Shown: positions 1 to 9,423, numbered from the stretch's first letter. The stretch: 44,099 nt of DNA from Bacteroidales bacterium OttesenSCG-928-B11 (GCA_030267125.1 JAJDJJ010000011.1:1-44099); one strand, 5' to 3'. Numbers and translations are program-made. The notes: generated by a model not told the origin, from the sequence alone.

Positions 1-1
1 T

Positions 2-1750
2 GTGCAAAACTCACAATTCCAAAAACAATGGGATGCTGTTTTAGAGAAATCCGGAGGAACACGCGCCGTTGATGGAATCGAACCTTTTCTGAATCCGCAA
101 TGGGGGCAGGGTGAATTTTACAACTATTACTGCCCCCGCGACCTCAGCAGTTCTACCGGGCGCGCGGTAACAGGTTGTGTGGCAACGGCTATGGGGCAAC
201 TGCTTTACTATTTCCGCTTCCCGGAAAGTGGAGTAGGGAGCTATACTTACGAGCATGAAACGTATGGAACCATTAGCGCCAACTTCGAGAATGCTTACTA
301 TGATTATGATGCGATGAACGATGTACCGACAAAGATCAATCCGGCGGCCTCTTTGCTGATTCATCATTTGGGGGTTTCGGTGGATATGGTCTATGGAGCC
401 AACTCTTCGGGCATGTATAACCACAAGGCCGCGTATTCGTTGCGTACCCATTTCAAGTTCTCGCCCGAAACCGAATACCTCTATCGAGATAGCGTTACAC
501 TGAATTGGGATAGCGTGATTGTCAGTCATCTGGAACGCAAAATCCCACTCTACTACGCCGGTTGGAGCAAGCCTTGGACAGATGGGCATGCTTTCATTTG
601 CGATGGATACCAAGTTGACACTGATTCAAATTTCTATTATCATTTTGATTTTGGCTGGGACGGCTATCAAAACGGCTATTTTTACACGGAAAACCTGAAA
701 CCGGGAGGCAATAATTTTAATTTAGCACAAGAACTGATTGTGAATGCCTACCCGGACACGAGTCGCTACGATTACCCGGTCATTCCAACCACAGGCATGC
801 GGGTATTGACTGCCGAATCGGGATCCTTCACCGATGGGTCACCTTCTTTTATGAGTTATAGAGAAAATATGGATTATACATGGATCATCCGGCCGGAAAT
901 GACCAATTATGACGCTATTAAATTTACACTCCGCTACGAAGTAGGAGAGTCAGACACGATTTTCATCTCCTGTGATGAAGCAGAGGTAGAAGATGTGATG
1001 GTCACCAACGATGCGGGTTCAGTGGAGTTAATGACAACCGGCGCTGAAATTACCGTCCGGTTTGCAACCTCCTCCGGCGAAAAAAACAGGCAGGGTTTCC
1101 ATGCCGATTACCAGGTGCAGTATGATAAATATTGTTCGGGACTGAGGCTTATGACACAACCAAAGGGCGAATGTGAAGACGGTAGTGGCGATGCGGATTA
1201 CCATAACTGCACCCGCTGTGTGTTTCGAATTATCAACAATGCGGCAGATGCGATTATCCTCACCTTCGACCAATTTGACACGGAGGAGAATGAAGATATC
1301 CTTTACATTTATGACTATGTGCCCAATCCGCCGGTACTTCTGGAAACATTGTCCGGACAATTAACACAGAACACTTTTACTTTCGAAACCCGAAGGTTGA
1401 ACCTAATTTTTGAAACATCGGCAAAAACGACGGCTTCGGGCTGGCATTTTAATTATAACACCTCCAATGTGGGCATTGATGAAACTCGCCAGAATCCATC
1501 TGTTGAAATTTTCCCCATCCCCGCTGAAAACTGGCTTCATTTGACCATTAACAGCACCGATATACAGGGGAAATCTGATAAATTGCAAATCAACCTCCTT
1601 GATTTGCAAGGACGTATTATCAAAATGCAAAATATTGATAATATGAATGATGTGACGATTCCTGTTGCGGATATGGCGGCGGGATTCTACTTGTTGCAAG
1701 TCTGCAATGGCAACCAGGTTGTGGGAACTTATAAATGGGTAAAGAAGTAA
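2..1750 (+). CDS. C10 family cysteine peptidase with CUB-like domains and T9SS sorting domain (5' partial)
   Basis: Secreted cysteine protease of the streptopain/interpain (C10) family, missing its N-terminus because the frame is open to the window edge; signal peptide and most of the propeptide must lie upstream. In the 582-residue fragment the catalytic Cys is in GRAVTGCVATAMGQ (Cys59) and the catalytic His in TDGHAFICDGY (His196), followed by the FGWDGYQNGYF segment usual in the family. Residues about 265-490 form two CUB-like beta modules. The last 90 residues, with FPIPAENWLHL and a final GxYKWVKK, match a T9SS type A C-terminal domain, so the protein is probably exported and surface-attached or released. 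It is followed by 164 bases and then ftsQ, with no functional link expected. The family call is firm; the substrate is unknown. Confidence 0.9.
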   Translation: MQNSQFQKQWDAVLEKSGGTRAVDGIEPFLNPQWGQGEFYNYYCPRDLSSSTGRAVTGCVATAMGQLLYYFRFPESGVGSYTYEHETYGTISANFENAYYDYDAMNDVPTKINPAASLLIHHLGVSVDMVYGANSSGMYNHKAAYSLRTHFKFSPETEYLYRDSVTLNWDSVIVSHLERKIPLYYAGWSKPWTDGHAFICDGYQVDTDSNFYYHFDFGWDGYQNGYFYTENLKPGGNNFNLAQELIVNAYPDTSRYDYPVIPTTGMRVLTAESGSFTDGSPSFMSYRENMDYTWIIRPEMTNYDAIKFTLRYEVGESDTIFISCDEAEVEDVMVTNDAGSVELMTTGAEITVRFATSSGEKNRQGFHADYQVQYDKYCSGLRLMTQPKGECEDGSGDADYHNCTRCVFRIINNAADAIILTFDQFDTEENEDILYIYDYVPNPPVLLETLSGQLTQNTFTFETRRLNLIFETSAKTTASGWHFNYNTSNVGIDETRQNPSVEIFPIPAENWLHLTINSTDIQGKSDKLQINLLDLQGRIIKMQNIDNMNDVTIPVADMAAGFYLLQVCNGNQVVGTYKWVKK

Positions 1751-1914
1751 CTAATTTTACTGCTTCCGTATTATGACGAAGGAGATCAGTTATACGCAAA
1801 GCCAGCCATATTAACATATCAACATTCTATTGTGGGTTATTTCCTTTTGCCTTGGAAATAGGAAATTTTAATATTACTATTTTTGAAGGCTAGTATAATG
1901 TATTTTTACACAGA

Positions 1915-2673
1915 ATGGGGAAATTAAAAGCTATTGTTAGTATTGCAGTTACGATTTTGATCTTTTCGCTCGTTGTGGTTGCCATTGTTAAAAAACAGTC
2001 TGCAATTTGCGAGAAAATCGAGATTAAAATTGCGGCTTCCCAAAACCAGCCTTTAGTTTCTGTTCAAGAAATCGAGAAGATGATTGCCGATTCCAATGTT
2101 GTAGTGATCGGGAAAACGGTGAAAGACCTGCGAAGCGTGACCGGCGAAGTGGCTGACATCATCACTCATCACCCTTTCATCTTACAATGCAAAAGAGTTT
2201 ATTTCTCAAGATCATCCATGATCATCGAGATCATCCAGTCGCATCCGTTGGTGCATGTTTTTTCTGAAAATGATCAATATTTCATTGATGATGAAGGATT
2301 TATTATCCCTTTTCATCCCAATATCCACGAAAGTATTTTGGTGGCAAATGGCCATATCGACTACAATTTTTCTCGGAAAATCGTTGCCGATTCAGTGCCG
2401 TTGCTTCACAGTTTATACACTGTTGCCAAGGAAATTAAGGCAGATCCTTTTTGCAATGCGCAATTCAAGCAGTTGTATGTTAATAAAAACCAGGCAATTG
2501 AATTGATTCCGGTTTTCGGAAACCAGTTGGTTTTATTTGGCGATCATTCGGATGCGAAAGCGAAGTTGCTGCACCTTTCCAAAATGTATAGCGACGCATT
2601 GCCCTATCACGGAATCAATGACTATACCCTGTTAGACGCCAGGTTTAAAAATAGAATAATAGCAAAAAAATAG
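1915..2673 (+). CDS. ftsQ: Cell division protein FtsQ
   Basis: Bitopic divisome protein that links the early Z-ring to the septal peptidoglycan synthases. The 252-residue product has a short cytoplasmic start, one membrane helix at about residues 5-25, then a periplasmic part with a POTRA-like segment (SVQEIEKMIADSN) and a beta domain, the usual arrangement. Sequence identity in FtsQ is low, so the call leans on topology and on ftsA starting 15 bases after the stop and ftsZ after that. In most Bacteroidota murC precedes ftsQ; here the neighbour is a secreted protease gene. No Shine-Dalgarno is visible before the ATG. Confidence 0.88.
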   Translation: MGKLKAIVSIAVTILIFSLVVVAIVKKQSAICEKIEIKIAASQNQPLVSVQEIEKMIADSNVVVIGKTVKDLRSVTGEVADIITHHPFILQCKRVYFSRSSMIIEIIQSHPLVHVFSENDQYFIDDEGFIIPFHPNIHESILVANGHIDYNFSRKIVADSVPLLHSLYTVAKEIKADPFCNAQFKQLYVNKNQAIELIPVFGNQLVLFGDHSDAKAKLLHLSKMYSDALPYHGINDYTLLDARFKNRIIAKK

Positions 2674-2688
2674 CAACAAAAGAAGTAT

Positions 2689-4038
2689 ATGAGAAAGAAA
2701 GTTACGCTCGAACATGCCCCGGAAATAGTTGTCGGATTGGATATTGGGACGACCAAGATCGCAACAGTGATCGGTTCCCGAAATCCCGACGGCAAAATCG
2801 ACATCCACAGCTATGGAAAAGGCGAGTCCACCGGTGTTCAGCACGGACTGATTTACAACATCAACAAGACTGTCAACGGGATCAATATCTCGAAGGATAT
2901 GGCGCAGAATAGCTTCAACCACGACATCCGCGAGGTTTTCGTGGGTGTGGCCGGCCGCCATATAAAGAGCTCGGAGTATAAGCACACCGTAACCCGAATC
3001 AACGGGAAAGAGGATGTGATCCGGCAAGACGAGATCGAGACAATGGTGAGCGATCTGAGTAACATCTCGGTGAACCCCGGTGAACAGATCATCAACGTGA
3101 TCCCGCAACGGTTTGTGATAGATCGTCATCGAGAAACTACAGATCCTGTCGGGGAGTTGGGCGAAATCATCGAAGGCTATTTTCAAATCATCACCGGTAA
3201 CGAAGGCGAAATCAAAAAAATCTTGCGTTGCGTGCAAGATGCGGGATTGGATGCGGAGACTATTATTCTTGAACCGATCGCTTCCGGATTGGCCTGCCTC
3301 AGTCACGAGGAAAAAAAACACGGTGTGGTGTTGATCGACATTGGCGGTGGAACTACCGACTTGGCTATTTTCTATGACGGCAAACCGGTCTTTACCATGG
3401 TGATTCCTTTTGGCGGAAACTCCATCACCAAAGATATATCAACCATCTGCAAAATTCCGATGGAACTGGCGGAGAAGTTGAAAATAAAACATGGCACTTG
3501 TGTTGTTGAGAAAAGTAACAGTAGCAACTATCTTACTATACCGCAGTTGCACGGCTTGCAGCCTATCCAGATCAGCGAGAATATGTTGGCGGAAATTATC
3601 CATGCCCGCGTGCAAACCGATATCTTGGAAGAGATCCGATTGGCAATCCGCGATTCGGGATATGCCTCCAAAATTACGAATGGCGTAGTACTTACCGGCG
3701 GCGGATCGATGTTGAGCCACCTTAAAGAATTGTGCCAGTATACATTGCAAATGCCTGTGCGTATCGGTCACCCCGGAGTTGGATTTGTCAACATGCAAGG
3801 CGATCTGAAAAGCCCCATCTATTCTACAGTATTGGGATTGCTTAAATATGGAATCGAAGGAATTGACGGGCAGGCTGCTCAGATCGAAGAACCTGTTTCG
3901 GTAAATGAACCCTTGAGAAAAACAATGAGAAAGCACCGGGAGAATTATAAAGATAAAGGCAAAGAGAAAGAGAAAAAAGTAGATTTCTTTAATGTGATCA
4001 GTGATTTCTTTAATGATCTTTTGGAAAAAGCAACTTAG
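2689..4038 (+). CDS. ftsA: Cell division protein FtsA
   Basis: Actin-like ATPase that tethers FtsZ filaments to the membrane. The 449-residue product shows the phosphate-1 motif VVGLDIGTTKIATVIG near residues 13-28, phosphate-2 VVLIDIGGGTTDLAIF near 212-227 and the adenosine motif GVVLTGGGSMLSHL near 330. The 1C domain lies between the first two motifs. The C-terminus is rich in Lys/Glu (about 415-430) and ends in a short hydrophobic/acidic tail that should be the membrane-targeting helix. It sits between ftsQ (15-base gap) and ftsZ (69-base gap), very probably in one transcript. Confidence 0.96.
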   Translation: MRKKVTLEHAPEIVVGLDIGTTKIATVIGSRNPDGKIDIHSYGKGESTGVQHGLIYNINKTVNGINISKDMAQNSFNHDIREVFVGVAGRHIKSSEYKHTVTRINGKEDVIRQDEIETMVSDLSNISVNPGEQIINVIPQRFVIDRHRETTDPVGELGEIIEGYFQIITGNEGEIKKILRCVQDAGLDAETIILEPIASGLACLSHEEKKHGVVLIDIGGGTTDLAIFYDGKPVFTMVIPFGGNSITKDISTICKIPMELAEKLKIKHGTCVVEKSNSSNYLTIPQLHGLQPIQISENMLAEIIHARVQTDILEEIRLAIRDSGYASKITNGVVLTGGGSMLSHLKELCQYTLQMPVRIGHPGVGFVNMQGDLKSPIYSTVLGLLKYGIEGIDGQAAQIEEPVSVNEPLRKTMRKHRENYKDKGKEKEKKVDFFNVISDFFNDLLEKAT

Positions 4039-4107
4039 GATAGTAATTAAAGAGATAGAAAAATTCAAGGGGATTAATATTTAGAAAATATATAAAAGTT
4101 AGTAGAT

Positions 4108-5583
4108 ATGAGTGAAGAAAAAACATTTGGCGGCATGTATGACGCAAAAGAAATAAACTCCAACGGTTCAATCATCAAGGTGATCGGGGTTGGCGGTGGC
4201 GGTGGAAACGCTGTGAAACACATGTATGTGGATGGAATCGTGGGTGTTGACTTTATGATCTGCAACACCGACTTGCAAGTGTTGGAGAATAACCAAGTGC
4301 CCAAAAAGATGATGCTGGGTGATACGGGATTGGGTGCGGGAGCGATTCCCGAAGTTGCAAAGAAACTGGCAGAAGAGAGTAAAGACAAAATCAAGAGCTT
4401 TATCGGTGAAGATACAAAGATGCTGTTCATCACCGCCGGTATGGGAAAAGGTACCGGTACCGGCGCAGCTCCCGTGGTGGCGCAAGTGGCTCATGAAATG
4501 GGAATCCTCACCATTGGTGTGGTAACCTATCCCTTTCAATTTGAAGGATCCAAACGGATGAATTTTGCCGAAGAAGGTATCGCTGAGATGAAAAAATATG
4601 TGGATTCTTTGATCGTGGTTAACAATGATAAAATCCTCAATATCTATCCCGATGAATCAGTGGAAGAGGCTTTCGGTTTTGCCGATGACGTGCTGAAAAA
4701 TGCCGTGAAATGTATTGCCGAGCTAATCACTGTGCAAGCAGAGCAAAATATTGACTTCAAAGATATCGAGACCGTTATGAAAAACAGCGGACCGGCGATG
4801 TTGGGATTGGCAACGGCCAGCGGACCAAATCGTATCAAAGAGGTTGTGGACGGCGCATTATCTTGCCCGCTGTTGGATGAAAATATGATCACTAATGCTA
4901 AAAATTTCCTTTTCTTTATCAGCTATGGAGAAGACGAACCGCTCAAGATGTCGGAGTTAGCACAGATTGTGAAAGAGTTCGAACGCGTTAAATCTCCCAA
5001 TACCGATGTGATCTGGGGACGTGCAAAAGATAAAAATCTAGGCGACAAAGTTAAATTATCGGTGATCGTGACCAACTACCAAACCAGCGAAAAGATAACG
5101 GAAGTGAATGTGGTGAGCGAAATCGAAAAAGATGACGAAAGTGGTATTCATGTTTCAACGGAGAAGCAAGAAGGTGCGACTTTTATCAATGTGGAGTCGT
5201 CCCTACAACCCGAAGAACCGGTGACGGTTATGCCAGCACCCGTATTTGAGGAGGAAAAAGAAGAGATTGTTTCCACTCCATTTACAGGGGATCTTTTCAG
5301 TGGAAAAATGGAAGAAGAACCCATGCCGGTAACCGTGGCTGCTGTGCCTACCAGTGAAACTGAACATAGGAAAACTATTATCCGTAAAGGAGAAAGTGTT
5401 TTATCTCAGCTTGGAATGACCAAGGGTATTCAATATGATGACAATGAAAGTTTCGATCGTATAGATAATATCCCTGCGATAGAACGAGCCAATAGATTAC
5501 GGGCGCAGAATAACGAAACATCCCGTTCTTCATTGTTCGAGCAAAGCGACGCTAACAATTTGTATAGGCAGAGAGCAGACTAA
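4108..5583 (+). CDS. ftsZ: Cell division protein FtsZ
   Basis: Tubulin-like GTPase that forms the Z-ring. Visible motifs: VIGVGGGGGNAVKHM (residues 25-39), the tubulin signature region AGMGKGTGTGAAP (110-122), and the T7 synergy loop EQNIDFKDI with its conserved Asn and two Asp. Position 114 is Lys where the textbook signature GGGTGTG has Gly. A long acidic linker (about 345-440) leads to a C-terminal tail containing IPAIERANRL. At 491 residues it is longer than the E. coli protein because of that linker. It is the last gene of the ftsQAZ run and is followed by a terminator at 5705-5733. Confidence 0.97.
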   Translation: MSEEKTFGGMYDAKEINSNGSIIKVIGVGGGGGNAVKHMYVDGIVGVDFMICNTDLQVLENNQVPKKMMLGDTGLGAGAIPEVAKKLAEESKDKIKSFIGEDTKMLFITAGMGKGTGTGAAPVVAQVAHEMGILTIGVVTYPFQFEGSKRMNFAEEGIAEMKKYVDSLIVVNNDKILNIYPDESVEEAFGFADDVLKNAVKCIAELITVQAEQNIDFKDIETVMKNSGPAMLGLATASGPNRIKEVVDGALSCPLLDENMITNAKNFLFFISYGEDEPLKMSELAQIVKEFERVKSPNTDVIWGRAKDKNLGDKVKLSVIVTNYQTSEKITEVNVVSEIEKDDESGIHVSTEKQEGATFINVESSLQPEEPVTVMPAPVFEEEKEEIVSTPFTGDLFSGKMEEEPMPVTVAAVPTSETEHRKTIIRKGESVLSQLGMTKGIQYDDNESFDRIDNIPAIERANRLRAQNNETSRSSLFEQSDANNLYRQRAD

Positions 5584-5704
5584 AAAATGAAAGAACCCTC
5601 GGCGGAAACGGGTTGGAATGCCCGTTGAAAAGCCACGGGAAAAGAATACGAAAAGGTTAAGAATAGATAGCTGGTGCAGACCGCCATTTGGCACTGGCAA
5701 CACG

Positions 5705-5733
5705 AGGTCGCCGGATTTTCCGACGACCTTTTT
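5705..5733 (+). terminator. Intrinsic terminator after ftsZ
   Basis: The arms 5706-5715 and 5719-5728 pair over ten positions with one mismatch around a three-base loop, extended by an A-T pair at 5705/5729, and are followed by TTTTT (5729-5733). It should end the ftsQAZ transcript. Its T tract runs straight into the possible -33 TTTG of the next promoter. Confidence 0.75.
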
Positions 5734-5758
5734 GATTAGTTATAAAAGTGTATTTTTG
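5731..5758 (+). promoter_or_regulatory. Bacteroidota-type promoter for the ABC ATPase gene
   Basis: A TATTTTTG box at 5751-5758 fits the -7 consensus TAnnTTTG. A TTTG at 5731-5734 could be the -33 element, although the 16-base spacer is a little short. The ATG follows 20 bases after the box. The promoter begins inside the T tract of the ftsZ terminator. Confidence 0.6.
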
Positions 5759-5778
5759 CATCTCTTAAATCATAGAAC

Positions 5779-6525
5779 ATGTCAATAATAGTAAAAGAAG
5801 TAACGAAAATTTATGGCAAACAGAAAGCGTTGGACAACGTGAGTTTTGAAGTCGGAAAAGGAGAGGTGGTTGGTTTCTTAGGGCCTAATGGTGCGGGAAA
5901 ATCCACCATGATGAAGATCATCACTTGTTATATCCCGCCCACAAGCGGAGATGTTTCGGTTTGCGGTTTGGATATTTGGAACGATTCGCTTGAACTTCGC
6001 GCAAAGGTAGGCTACCTTTCGGAGGCCAACCCACTATACTATGATATGTATGTGAAAGAATTCTTGCTTTTTATTGCCGGTATTCACAAAATTAAAGACA
6101 AGCAATCAGCGATGGAACGCGTGATCAAACAGACAGGACTGAGTTTGGAACAACACAAAAAGATAGGAGCGTTGTCTCGCGGTTACAAACAACGTGTGGG
6201 ACTTGCACAGGCTCTCATCCATGATCCCGAGGTGTTGATCCTGGATGAACCCACCACCGGATTGGATCCTAACCAGTTAGTCGATATTCGCGAGTTGATA
6301 AAAGAGTGTGGCAAATCAAAAACCGTCCTATTGTCCACGCATATCATGCAGGAAGTGGAAGCTGTTTGTGACCGTGTCATCATTATCAATCGAGGCAATA
6401 TTGTGGCTGATGCCAAAATCAAGGACCTTCCTGAAATGGCTGCTAAGATGGGAGTTAAGATCGGCGAAGAGAAACGCGAAATTATCGGGATGGAAGAACT
6501 TTTCCACGCCTTGACGAAGAAGTGA
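5779..6525 (+). CDS. GldA-like ABC transporter ATP-binding protein
   Basis: ATPase subunit of an ABC exporter closest in appearance to GldA, the gliding-motility-associated ATPase of Bacteroidota. Walker A is GPNGAGKS (residues 35-42), the signature is LSRGYKQRVGLAQ in place of canonical LSGGQ (as is usual for GldA relatives), Walker B is VLILDEPTTGLDP, and the switch His is in LLSTHIMQEVE. The product is 248 residues, shorter than my recollection of GldA (about 300), so the C-terminal extension is reduced. No permease gene is adjacent. It has its own promoter and is not co-transcribed with ftsZ. The ATPase call is firm; the GldA assignment is by resemblance, and gliding itself is not implied. 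Confidence 0.88.
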   Translation: MSIIVKEVTKIYGKQKALDNVSFEVGKGEVVGFLGPNGAGKSTMMKIITCYIPPTSGDVSVCGLDIWNDSLELRAKVGYLSEANPLYYDMYVKEFLLFIAGIHKIKDKQSAMERVIKQTGLSLEQHKKIGALSRGYKQRVGLAQALIHDPEVLILDEPTTGLDPNQLVDIRELIKECGKSKTVLLSTHIMQEVEAVCDRVIIINRGNIVADAKIKDLPEMAAKMGVKIGEEKREIIGMEELFHALTKK

Positions 6526-6540
6526 TCCCCCTGAAATCGT

Positions 6541-6568
6541 AACCCTCCCCGAGGATTTGGAGAGGGTT
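6541..6568. terminator. Possible bidirectional terminator hairpin between convergent genes
   Basis: The arms 6541-6549 and 6560-6568 pair at eight of nine positions between the ABC ATPase gene and the end of rsmA. There is no U tract on the plus side, so termination activity is uncertain. The rest of 6526-6778 shows nothing recognisable. Confidence 0.35.
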
Positions 6569-6778
6569 GTCGTACGAAAAATAAACCAAAAACAGAGTTA
6601 TTCTTTTTAATGGGTCAGAAACCGACCAATTGTAACATTCTTTTTCTTACCGTCACTTTGACGATGCAAAAGAACCACATTTTGTCAGGCACAGCAATCC
6701 CTAAAAAAGGTGATAATGAGAATTGGGGGTAATTATTTATAGGGAAAAGGGGAACAAGAATCGGATCGTTTTCGACCA

Positions 6779-7543
6779 TCAATGGCTTATTTGAATGCAA
6801 ATTTCTTCAAATTCCTTCACACTTAACTGTTCCGGCCGTTTGTTGAAGATAGGATCAGATTGGTATTCGGGGTTAAAGCTGAATGTCTTCAGCGAATTGC
6901 GCAAGGTTTTACGACGTTGATTGAAAGCGGTTTTTACGACCTTTTTGAATAAAACCTCATCGCAATGGAGTTGTTTCTCGTTATTTTTAACAACTCGAAT
7001 GACAGCGGATTTCACCTTGGGAGGCGGGTCAAACTCGTATTCGTGCACTGTGAAAAGATACTCCACGTCATAGAAAGCTTGGATCAATACCGTTAAAATG
7101 CCGTAGTTTTTATTGCCGGGTTTAGCTGCCACTCGCTCTGCCACCTCCTTTTGGAACATACCCACTAATTCAGTTGCGAGATCTTTGTAATCTAACAGTT
7201 TAAAAAGAATCTGTGAAGATATATTGTAGGGAAAATTTCCGATGATTGACAACGGTTCGTTGTACATCTCCGCTAAATCTAATTTCAAAAAGTCATCCGC
7301 GATAATATTGTTGACGAAGTCGGGGTATTGTTGTTGAAGATAGCGAACAGACTCTTCGTCTAATTCAACCACGGAGAAGTTCACATTCGGGCGTTTCATC
7401 AAGTATTTGGTCAACACACCCATCCCCGGCCCAATTTCGATCAGATTGGGATTTGGTGTGATCAAACTGTTTGCGATATCTTCCGCAATTTGTTCATTAC
7501 GAAGGAAATGCTGTCCTAATCTCTTCTTGGGTTTAACGTTCAT
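6779..7543 (-). CDS. rsmA: 16S rRNA dimethyladenosine transferase RsmA (KsgA)
   Basis: SAM-dependent enzyme that dimethylates two adjacent adenines in the terminal hairpin of 16S rRNA during small-subunit assembly. The 254-residue product begins with VKPKKRLGQHFL, the family's N-terminal signature, followed by SAM motif I LIEIGPGMGVLT (about 34-45) and the catalytic GNFPYNISS motif (about 102-110, the NxPY type of this family). The C-terminal helical domain contains FNQRRKTLRNSL. It is the last gene of a minus-strand set serS, TPR gene, rsmA, starting 8 bases after the TPR gene's stop. Confidence 0.96.
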   Translation of the reverse strand: MNVKPKKRLGQHFLRNEQIAEDIANSLITPNPNLIEIGPGMGVLTKYLMKRPNVNFSVVELDEESVRYLQQQYPDFVNNIIADDFLKLDLAEMYNEPLSIIGNFPYNISSQILFKLLDYKDLATELVGMFQKEVAERVAAKPGNKNYGILTVLIQAFYDVEYLFTVHEYEFDPPPKVKSAVIRVVKNNEKQLHCDEVLFKKVVKTAFNQRRKTLRNSLKTFSFNPEYQSDPIFNKRPEQLSVKEFEEICIQISH

Positions 7544-7551
7544 ACGGATGA

Positions 7552-9417
7552 TTAAATATTGTCGCCGCGCAATGCACGGAACCGTTTCCGGGCTTCGATA
7601 ACGTAGAGACTGCCGGGATAATCTTTTAACAGTTTTTGGTAATAAGACGATGCGCCGGGAATATCTTTCAAATAGTACTCGTAGAGTTCAGCTAAAAGGA
7701 ACATGGCGTCATCACCCAAAATATCATCGGAATAAGTTTCTATGATTTTTTTAAGATATTGCTCGGCCTCCAGATATTTCCCTTGTCGTATGGCGATCTC
7801 GGCTTTTTGATAATAAACATCGTCTGTCAATGTTCCGAACGGCTGAATTATCAGCACTGAATCAAACATGGTTAAAGCCGCGTCATCCCGGTTTTGAAAA
7901 CGGAGAAAATCGGCTTTGGCAAAATACCGTAACGGTTTGTTGCTTTCGGCATTTTCATCAAAAAAGAGCGCTTGACCTTCTTCGTCTTCCTCCTCTTCAT
8001 TATCTGAAATAAGAAGGGAAAAATACATGGCATCATTGGCAATCAGCTTAGTAGTGGCGGCGCGTAATACATCCAACTGGCTTTTTGCCCATTTAAATTC
8101 ACCGATGTAGAATGAGAGTTTCGCATTTTTGAATTTTGCCATCTCCCCGATCTCATCGTTTTTCAAATCCTTATCCACTTGGGAGTAGAGTAATGTGGCA
8201 TCCCAAACAGAACCGGAATACAAAAGGATGTCAGCTAAATCCAATTTATAAGTAGCCTTCTCTTTGGGATCGCGGTTGGCGGTGGCAATTACGCTGTTTA
8301 GAATCTCAACTGCCTCGTCCGGCTTGCCAACGTAAAAAGCCAAAAGATGTGCGTATTTTCGTATCCATTCGGTAGTACCAGAATGTAACCCATCTTCATC
8401 CAACAATTTTTTAAACTCTTTCTCCAGCAGTAGCGCATCGGCTATTTTTACGGGAGAAGTGGATGTAAGTTGTTGATACTTAATGTCTAATAGTTGATAG
8501 CGCGCACTACTATAGTAATCATTGGAGCTGCCTTTGGCGATGACAAAGTCCAGCGCTTCGATAGCGGTGGTGAAGTCTCGGTTGTTTCCGGCTTCCAATG
8601 CCAACCCGAAAACCACCTCACCGGTGCCGCCTGCTTTCCGGTCTATCGATTTGGCGATAATGAAAGCGGCTGGATAATCTTTGTGCAGTTTGTATGCCCA
8701 AAAGAGCAAAGCCATGTAGGAATCATTGGCCGGTTCTTTTTGAATGGTGCGTTGCAGAGTACTTACCAGCGTCAGGTAATTTTGGTCGTTTTCGTCATCT
8801 AACAATAGATTCTGCAAGATACTTTCGGCTTGGGTCAGGTAGGCGATCTCGTTGTTGTCACTCACCAAGTTGAGAGCTTCGCCAATTACTTTGTCCGTTT
8901 GGTTGAAACGGGTGTATATATTAGTTAACTCCGTGGTGAACAGCTTGTTGTTTTTCAGTAAAACCCGTCCGCGCAGCAATGTTTGCGCAGCATAATCTTG
9001 CAGTGCTTTGGATAAAAACGCATTATACAACTCTTTCACGCCCGCCTCCGTAGTCTTCACATTGCGGATGGCTGCCTCATACTCTTTCAGCGCCTTTTGT
9101 GTGTCGCCCGAGCGATCATACACATACCCCAAATCTATTTTAAAACGTTGAACATTAGGTTGTTCTTTGATCATCCGTTTGCACATCTTCTCTAACTCTT
9201 TATAATCCTCCAAATTGAGCAGCGACATATAATAATAGTAGTATATGTACGAATTTGGTTTCCTATAGAATGATTTCGAGAAAATTTCAACTGCTTTGTC
9301 AAACTCGCCGTTTTGATAATATTGGATGCCCAATTTCTCATCGGTAGTTTGCTGCGCCATCGCTGGAAATCCACCCAAAGAAAAGAATAGTAAACAGATA
9401 AAAAGCAGTTTCTTCAT
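7552..9417 (-). CDS. Secreted tetratricopeptide-repeat protein
   Basis: A 621-residue protein made almost wholly of TPR-type helical repeats. I chose the ATG at 9417 over a TTG two codons upstream because it gives a clean signal peptide: MKK, a hydrophobic stretch, then cleavage near AMAQ. Repeats are clearest at the N-terminus (IQYYQNGEFDKAVEIFSK) and the C-terminus (KAEIAIRQGKYLEAEQYLKK and the next unit). An acidic low-complexity patch, DNEEEEDEEGQ, sits near residue 490. It is probably periplasmic or attached to the inner face of the outer membrane as a protein-interaction scaffold, but the partner is unknown. It lies 6 bases after serS and 8 before rsmA, an operon arrangement that does not reveal its role. 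Confidence 0.85.
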   Translation of the reverse strand: MKKLLFICLLFFSLGGFPAMAQQTTDEKLGIQYYQNGEFDKAVEIFSKSFYRKPNSYIYYYYYMSLLNLEDYKELEKMCKRMIKEQPNVQRFKIDLGYVYDRSGDTQKALKEYEAAIRNVKTTEAGVKELYNAFLSKALQDYAAQTLLRGRVLLKNNKLFTTELTNIYTRFNQTDKVIGEALNLVSDNNEIAYLTQAESILQNLLLDDENDQNYLTLVSTLQRTIQKEPANDSYMALLFWAYKLHKDYPAAFIIAKSIDRKAGGTGEVVFGLALEAGNNRDFTTAIEALDFVIAKGSSNDYYSSARYQLLDIKYQQLTSTSPVKIADALLLEKEFKKLLDEDGLHSGTTEWIRKYAHLLAFYVGKPDEAVEILNSVIATANRDPKEKATYKLDLADILLYSGSVWDATLLYSQVDKDLKNDEIGEMAKFKNAKLSFYIGEFKWAKSQLDVLRAATTKLIANDAMYFSLLISDNEEEEDEEGQALFFDENAESNKPLRYFAKADFLRFQNRDDAALTMFDSVLIIQPFGTLTDDVYYQKAEIAIRQGKYLEAEQYLKKIIETYSDDILGDDAMFLLAELYEYYLKDIPGASSYYQKLLKDYPGSLYVIEARKRFRALRGDNI

Positions 9418-9423
9418 TAGCAA

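Noticed and set aside
41..613. 190-codon minus-strand open frame inside the C10 peptidase gene
   Set aside because: Antisense shadow of a gene with clear catalytic motifs; the peptide has no recognisable domain.
2632..3321. 229-codon minus-strand open frame opposite ftsA
   Set aside because: Antisense shadow of well-conserved FtsA.
6615..6800. 61-codon minus-strand open frame between the ABC ATPase gene and rsmA
   Set aside because: Overlaps the rsmA end, has no start signals and no recognisable domain; looks like chance.
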